Shown: positions 6,485 to 8,603 of the stretch, in pieces
Layout: every line of letters starts with the position of its first letter
Numbering within the stretch: position 1 is the stretch's first letter
Source: Firmicutes bacterium UBA1739
Lineage (GTDB): Bacteria; Bacillota; Clostridia; Peptostreptococcales; Anaerovoracaceae
Length of the DNA stretch: 8,603 bases
Assembly: GCA_002315385.1 (NCBI GenBank)
Contig: DCHZ01000009.1
Span: forward strand, 1 to 8,603
Reading direction: 5' to 3'
Position numbers and translations under genes: made by a program
The notes under the pieces: generated by a model
The model's database searches: none
Seen by the model: only the letters and a program-made list of their open reading frames with translations
Told to the model about the DNA's origin: nothing

Positions 6485-7615
6485 TCATCCCACAAATAAC
6501 ACTTCATAATCCCTTACAACACGTCTAATATCATAGTTATCCAAAGCTTTTTCACGATTGTTCTGTTTCATAGCTTCTTTCTGTTCCTCAGAATACATAA
6601 GTGTCTTAATAATACTTTGACTAAGCATATAATAGTTTCCGGGATTTACTATCTGTCTGTCGTCCGATAGAATCTCTCTAACATCACCGACATTCGTGCA
6701 GACACACAGACACCCGCATGCCATTGCTTCAACTAAAGTAACAGGAAATGCTTCTCCTGCAGAATGAAGCACGTAAACATCACATCCGGCAAGCAAATCA
6801 GGAATATCATCTCTCAACCCCAATAAAAAAATATCTTTTCCCGGAATCAAATCGTTTTCAGAGCATAATCCGGTTATTCTTTCATTAGCGGAATCAATCC
6901 CAAGCCCGCACATTACAAAAGCAACATCTTTTATACTTTTTTTAACAACACCGGCTGCTTTAATAAATGCAGGAACATCCTTTATCGGGATATCTTTTGT
7001 GACAGAAAGAATTAATGATTTGTTTTCATCTATTCCCAATTCTTTTCTCAGTTGTATCTCAGCTCCGTTTTGTGGCTTAAAAACGTTCAAATCACAACCA
7101 TTTGAAACTACTTTCGCATTGCTTTGGCAGTATCCGCAATCAAAATGAACCTTTTGGGACACAATTCCCGCATAAGTAATTAAATCAACTTTATTACTGA
7201 GCCTTGAGCAGAGTTTATTTATTATTAATGCTTTTTTTGAAGTATGTTCTTTTGAGAGATCACTATGATGAATTCCCCAAATAATTTTTTTAACTTTACA
7301 GAATTTTCCTAAATAATACCCCAAAAAATTTGCATAATACATCCAGCAGCAAAGAACATCACAATCATTCAGTAATCGTTTAATCTTTAATATTGATGAT
7401 AACGGCTTTTTTGTTATTTGAAGATCAACAACTTTAATTCCAATATCTGCCAAAAAATCTTCATAATAATGAGATAGCCCCATACTGATTACAATGTAGT
7501 CAGCAGAATAATCTACTCTATGCTTCAGTATCTGGTAAAGCATAGTTTCAGCGCCGCCTTTCCCGAGTCCGGTTATTAAATGAATTACTGTTTTGTTCAA
7601 TTTTTTCCCTTTCAT
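6485..7615 (-). CDS. Glycosyltransferase family 4-type (group 1) protein
   Basis: This 376-aa protein is a GT-B-fold retaining glycosyltransferase of the type used for capsule, exopolysaccharide or teichoic-acid glycan assembly; it should act at the cytoplasmic face of the membrane. The N-terminal domain opens with VIHLITGLGKGGAETMLYQI, where GGAE is the usual acceptor-side loop. The inter-domain VVSNGCDLNVFKP is typical. The C-terminal nucleotide-sugar domain carries the E-x7-E motif (GEAFPVTLVEAMACGCLCVC), whose glutamates contact the donor. The length is normal. The ATG at 7615 has no clear Shine-Dalgarno; a TTG at 7600 preceded by AAAGGG is a possible alternative and would cost only five residues. 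The gene is markedly AT-rich and stands alone, with no other polysaccharide genes in view, so it may be a stray from a larger cluster. Donor and acceptor cannot be told. Confidence 0.9.
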   Translation of the reverse strand: MKGKKLNKTVIHLITGLGKGGAETMLYQILKHRVDYSADYIVISMGLSHYYEDFLADIGIKVVDLQITKKPLSSILKIKRLLNDCDVLCCWMYYANFLGYYLGKFCKVKKIIWGIHHSDLSKEHTSKKALIINKLCSRLSNKVDLITYAGIVSQKVHFDCGYCQSNAKVVSNGCDLNVFKPQNGAEIQLRKELGIDENKSLILSVTKDIPIKDVPAFIKAAGVVKKSIKDVAFVMCGLGIDSANERITGLCSENDLIPGKDIFLLGLRDDIPDLLAGCDVYVLHSAGEAFPVTLVEAMACGCLCVCTNVGDVREILSDDRQIVNPGNYYMLSQSIIKTLMYSEEQKEAMKQNNREKALDNYDIRRVVRDYEVLFVG

Positions 7616-7682
7616 TTAACAGTTTAATATTGTTATAGTATGTTTCAAAATGCTCGCCGGTATATCCCCCGGCTTTGAAGCT

Positions 7683-7949
7683 TCATAGGACTGATATCCT
7701 GCTTTTCAAATACTCTTCCAGCTTATCCAAATCAGTGCTATATACAAATGTCTTCCCGGATTTGCTTTCAAAAATAGGAGCACCTTCATCAATAAGTTTT
7801 TTTAATTCTTTAGCAACTGTTTGCATAGAAATGCCAGATTCATGTGCTATTTTACGTCTACTTAATGGTTCATCATTGAACAGTTCATTTTGAATTAATA
7901 TAAAAATAATTTCATTTTGCTTATTATTTATATTATATAATAATTTCAA
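7683..7949 (-). CDS. Small winged helix-turn-helix protein, possibly a truncated gene
   Basis: This 88-codon frame encodes a likely DNA-binding winged helix: LSRRKIAHESGISMQTVAKE is a helix-turn-helix, followed by LKKLIDEGAPIF and the beta-wing SKSGKTFVYS. The residues before it (NEIIFILIQNELF) form the expected first helix. The start is uncertain. The first possible initiator is TTG at 7949, no Shine-Dalgarno precedes it, and there is no ATG before the helix-turn-helix. The frame stays open upstream to 7973, where the sequence becomes an A-rich tract next to the IS200 remnant. It may therefore be the 3' part of a larger gene that lost its start. It could also be a short regulator or accessory HTH protein read from TTG. 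The target is unknown. Confidence 0.5.
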   Translation of the reverse strand: MKLLYNINNKQNEIIFILIQNELFNDEPLSRRKIAHESGISMQTVAKELKKLIDEGAPIFESKSGKTFVYSTDLDKLEEYLKSRISVL

Positions 7950-8000
7950 ATAATGTGAAAGTGCTTCTTTTTTTTATATAAAAATTCATATTTTACAAAT

Positions 8001-8258
8001 CTATTCCGGATGTCTATCGAATATCATCAGAGCACTTTTTCCTTTCAAGTATGACATGAAATCTGAAACGCTTTCTTTTGGCGGTATCGCTACATACATA
8101 TGTATATGATCTCTGCATACTTTTCCCTCTATCAGGCTAACTCCCTTCATTTCACACAATTTTCTCAGAATCTCGCCTATTTCAAGTTTTAATTCGCTGT
8201 ACATAATCTTTCGTCTATACTTCGGAAAAAATACTATATGGTATGTACAATTCCATGT
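8001..8258 (-). pseudogene. tnpA: Internal fragment of an IS200/IS605-family TnpA transposase
   Basis: The minus strand encodes the central part of an HUH single-strand transposase: WNCTYHIVFFPKYRRKIMYS, then the HUH motif in CRDHIHMYVAIPPKESVS, then DFMSYLKGKSALMIFDRHPE and a stop at 8003-8001. A complete TnpA starts about ten residues earlier and continues after FDRH to include the catalytic tyrosine (near residue 127 in well-studied members). Both ends are missing here, and no hairpin ends of the element are visible, so it cannot transpose. The left junction is fused in another frame to a membrane protein gene near 8256-8260. The right junction falls near 8001-8012, just before AT-rich DNA. 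Confidence 0.88.
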
Positions 8259-8603
8259 TAAACATAAGACTGCCGTGAGAATAATCAAGGATTTGTTTCG
8301 CCTGAGCTGTCAAAGGTTCAAGCCTAACCGTCGTTATCTGCGCGAAATATACAAGCATAATCAGCACTGTGTAAATGACTGCAAATGCCATTCCCACAAT
8401 AGCAGCACTCCTATGCTCAGCATCACTTTCGGATGCAAATCCCGCCGACATCATAACATATCCAATTGCGAGCAGCAAACACACAAAATAACTTCCGAAG
8501 TCAAATGGGATTAGCATGCAGACAGCAAACAAACATACTGTTACAGTCACGATTATCGCACTGACTTTTGATATTATCCTTGGAGTAGTATCATTTAAAT
8601 GCA
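8215..8603 (-). pseudogene. Membrane protein gene, 5' partial and truncated by an IS200 fragment
   Basis: An open frame enters from beyond base 8603 (HLNDTTPRIISKVSAIIVTV) and runs to about 8257. It shows at least three hydrophobic segments: VSAIIVTVTVCLFAVCMLI, then SYFVCLLLAIGYVMMSAGFA, and AAIVGMAFAVIYTVLIMLVY. A soluble loop with AQAKQILDYSHGSLMFN follows. After MFN the reading enters the transposase fragment in a wrong frame (MELYIPYSIFSEV) and stops at 8217-8215, so the original C-terminus, probably with further membrane helices, is lost. A GTG at 8550 is an internal Val codon, not the likely start. I do not recognise a named family. The truncated product may still be made, but is unlikely to be functional. 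Confidence 0.65.

Noticed and set aside
7656..7673. Hairpin GCCGG - GGGATATA - CCGGC before the glycosyltransferase, considered as a terminator for the HTH frame.
   Set aside because: The stem is only 5 bp and is followed by no real T tract (four T after GAGCA).
7930..7965. TATAAT on the minus strand near 7935, considered as a promoter for the HTH frame or glycosyltransferase.
   Set aside because: It lies inside the reading frame in very AT-rich DNA and has no acceptable -35 box at 16-18 nt.

Overview
All genes I can support lie on the minus strand. Moderate AT content, strong Shine-Dalgarno sites, a yjdF-type leader and the protein families point to a Firmicute, probably a gut or rumen Clostridium relative of the Ruminococcus kind. 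The taxon is an inference. The window is accessory DNA: a few intact genes separated by gene remnants.

Reading along the minus strand (right to left): (a) 8603-8215 is a multi-span membrane protein that enters from outside the window and loses its 3' end where an internal piece of an IS200/IS605 TnpA gene (8258-8001) has been joined to it. (b) 7973-7683 is an AT-rich small winged-helix reading frame without an ATG. (c) 7615-6485 is an intact, AT-rich GT4-type glycosyltransferase. (d) 6419-6233 is a C-terminal remnant of a PhzF-family isomerase gene with a frameshift. (e) 6142-4079 is an intact, richer-GC CASTOR/POLLUX-like two-helix channel with tandem RCK/TrkA-N domains. (f) 4029-3886 is an unrecognised C-terminal gene fragment that ends in a rho-independent terminator. 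(g) 3880-3318 is a yjdF-type riboswitch leader and yjdF, closed by a strong terminator at 3335-3300. (h) 3231-3136 is a coiled-coil C-terminal remnant, probably of a DUF4391-type gene. It is coupled by TGATG to (i) a type III restriction-modification operon: mod (3136-1265), a DUF1016/YhcG-type PD-(D/E)XK nuclease (1251-154), and the first 56 codons of res (170-1, continuing outside).

The most coherent working unit is the mod-DUF1016-res operon. Mod should methylate adenine in the recognition site, Res should supply the ATP-dependent translocase/endonuclease, and the extra nuclease is wedged between them with a 17-bp overlap into res. The remnant upstream of mod suggests the operon was once longer.

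The yjdF unit is self-contained: aptamer-like leader, a possible anti-SD/SD switch, one gene, one terminator. The density of remnants (at least five in 8.6 kb) suggests repeated insertion and deletion at this locus. I see no tRNA, rRNA, CRISPR array or plus-strand gene.
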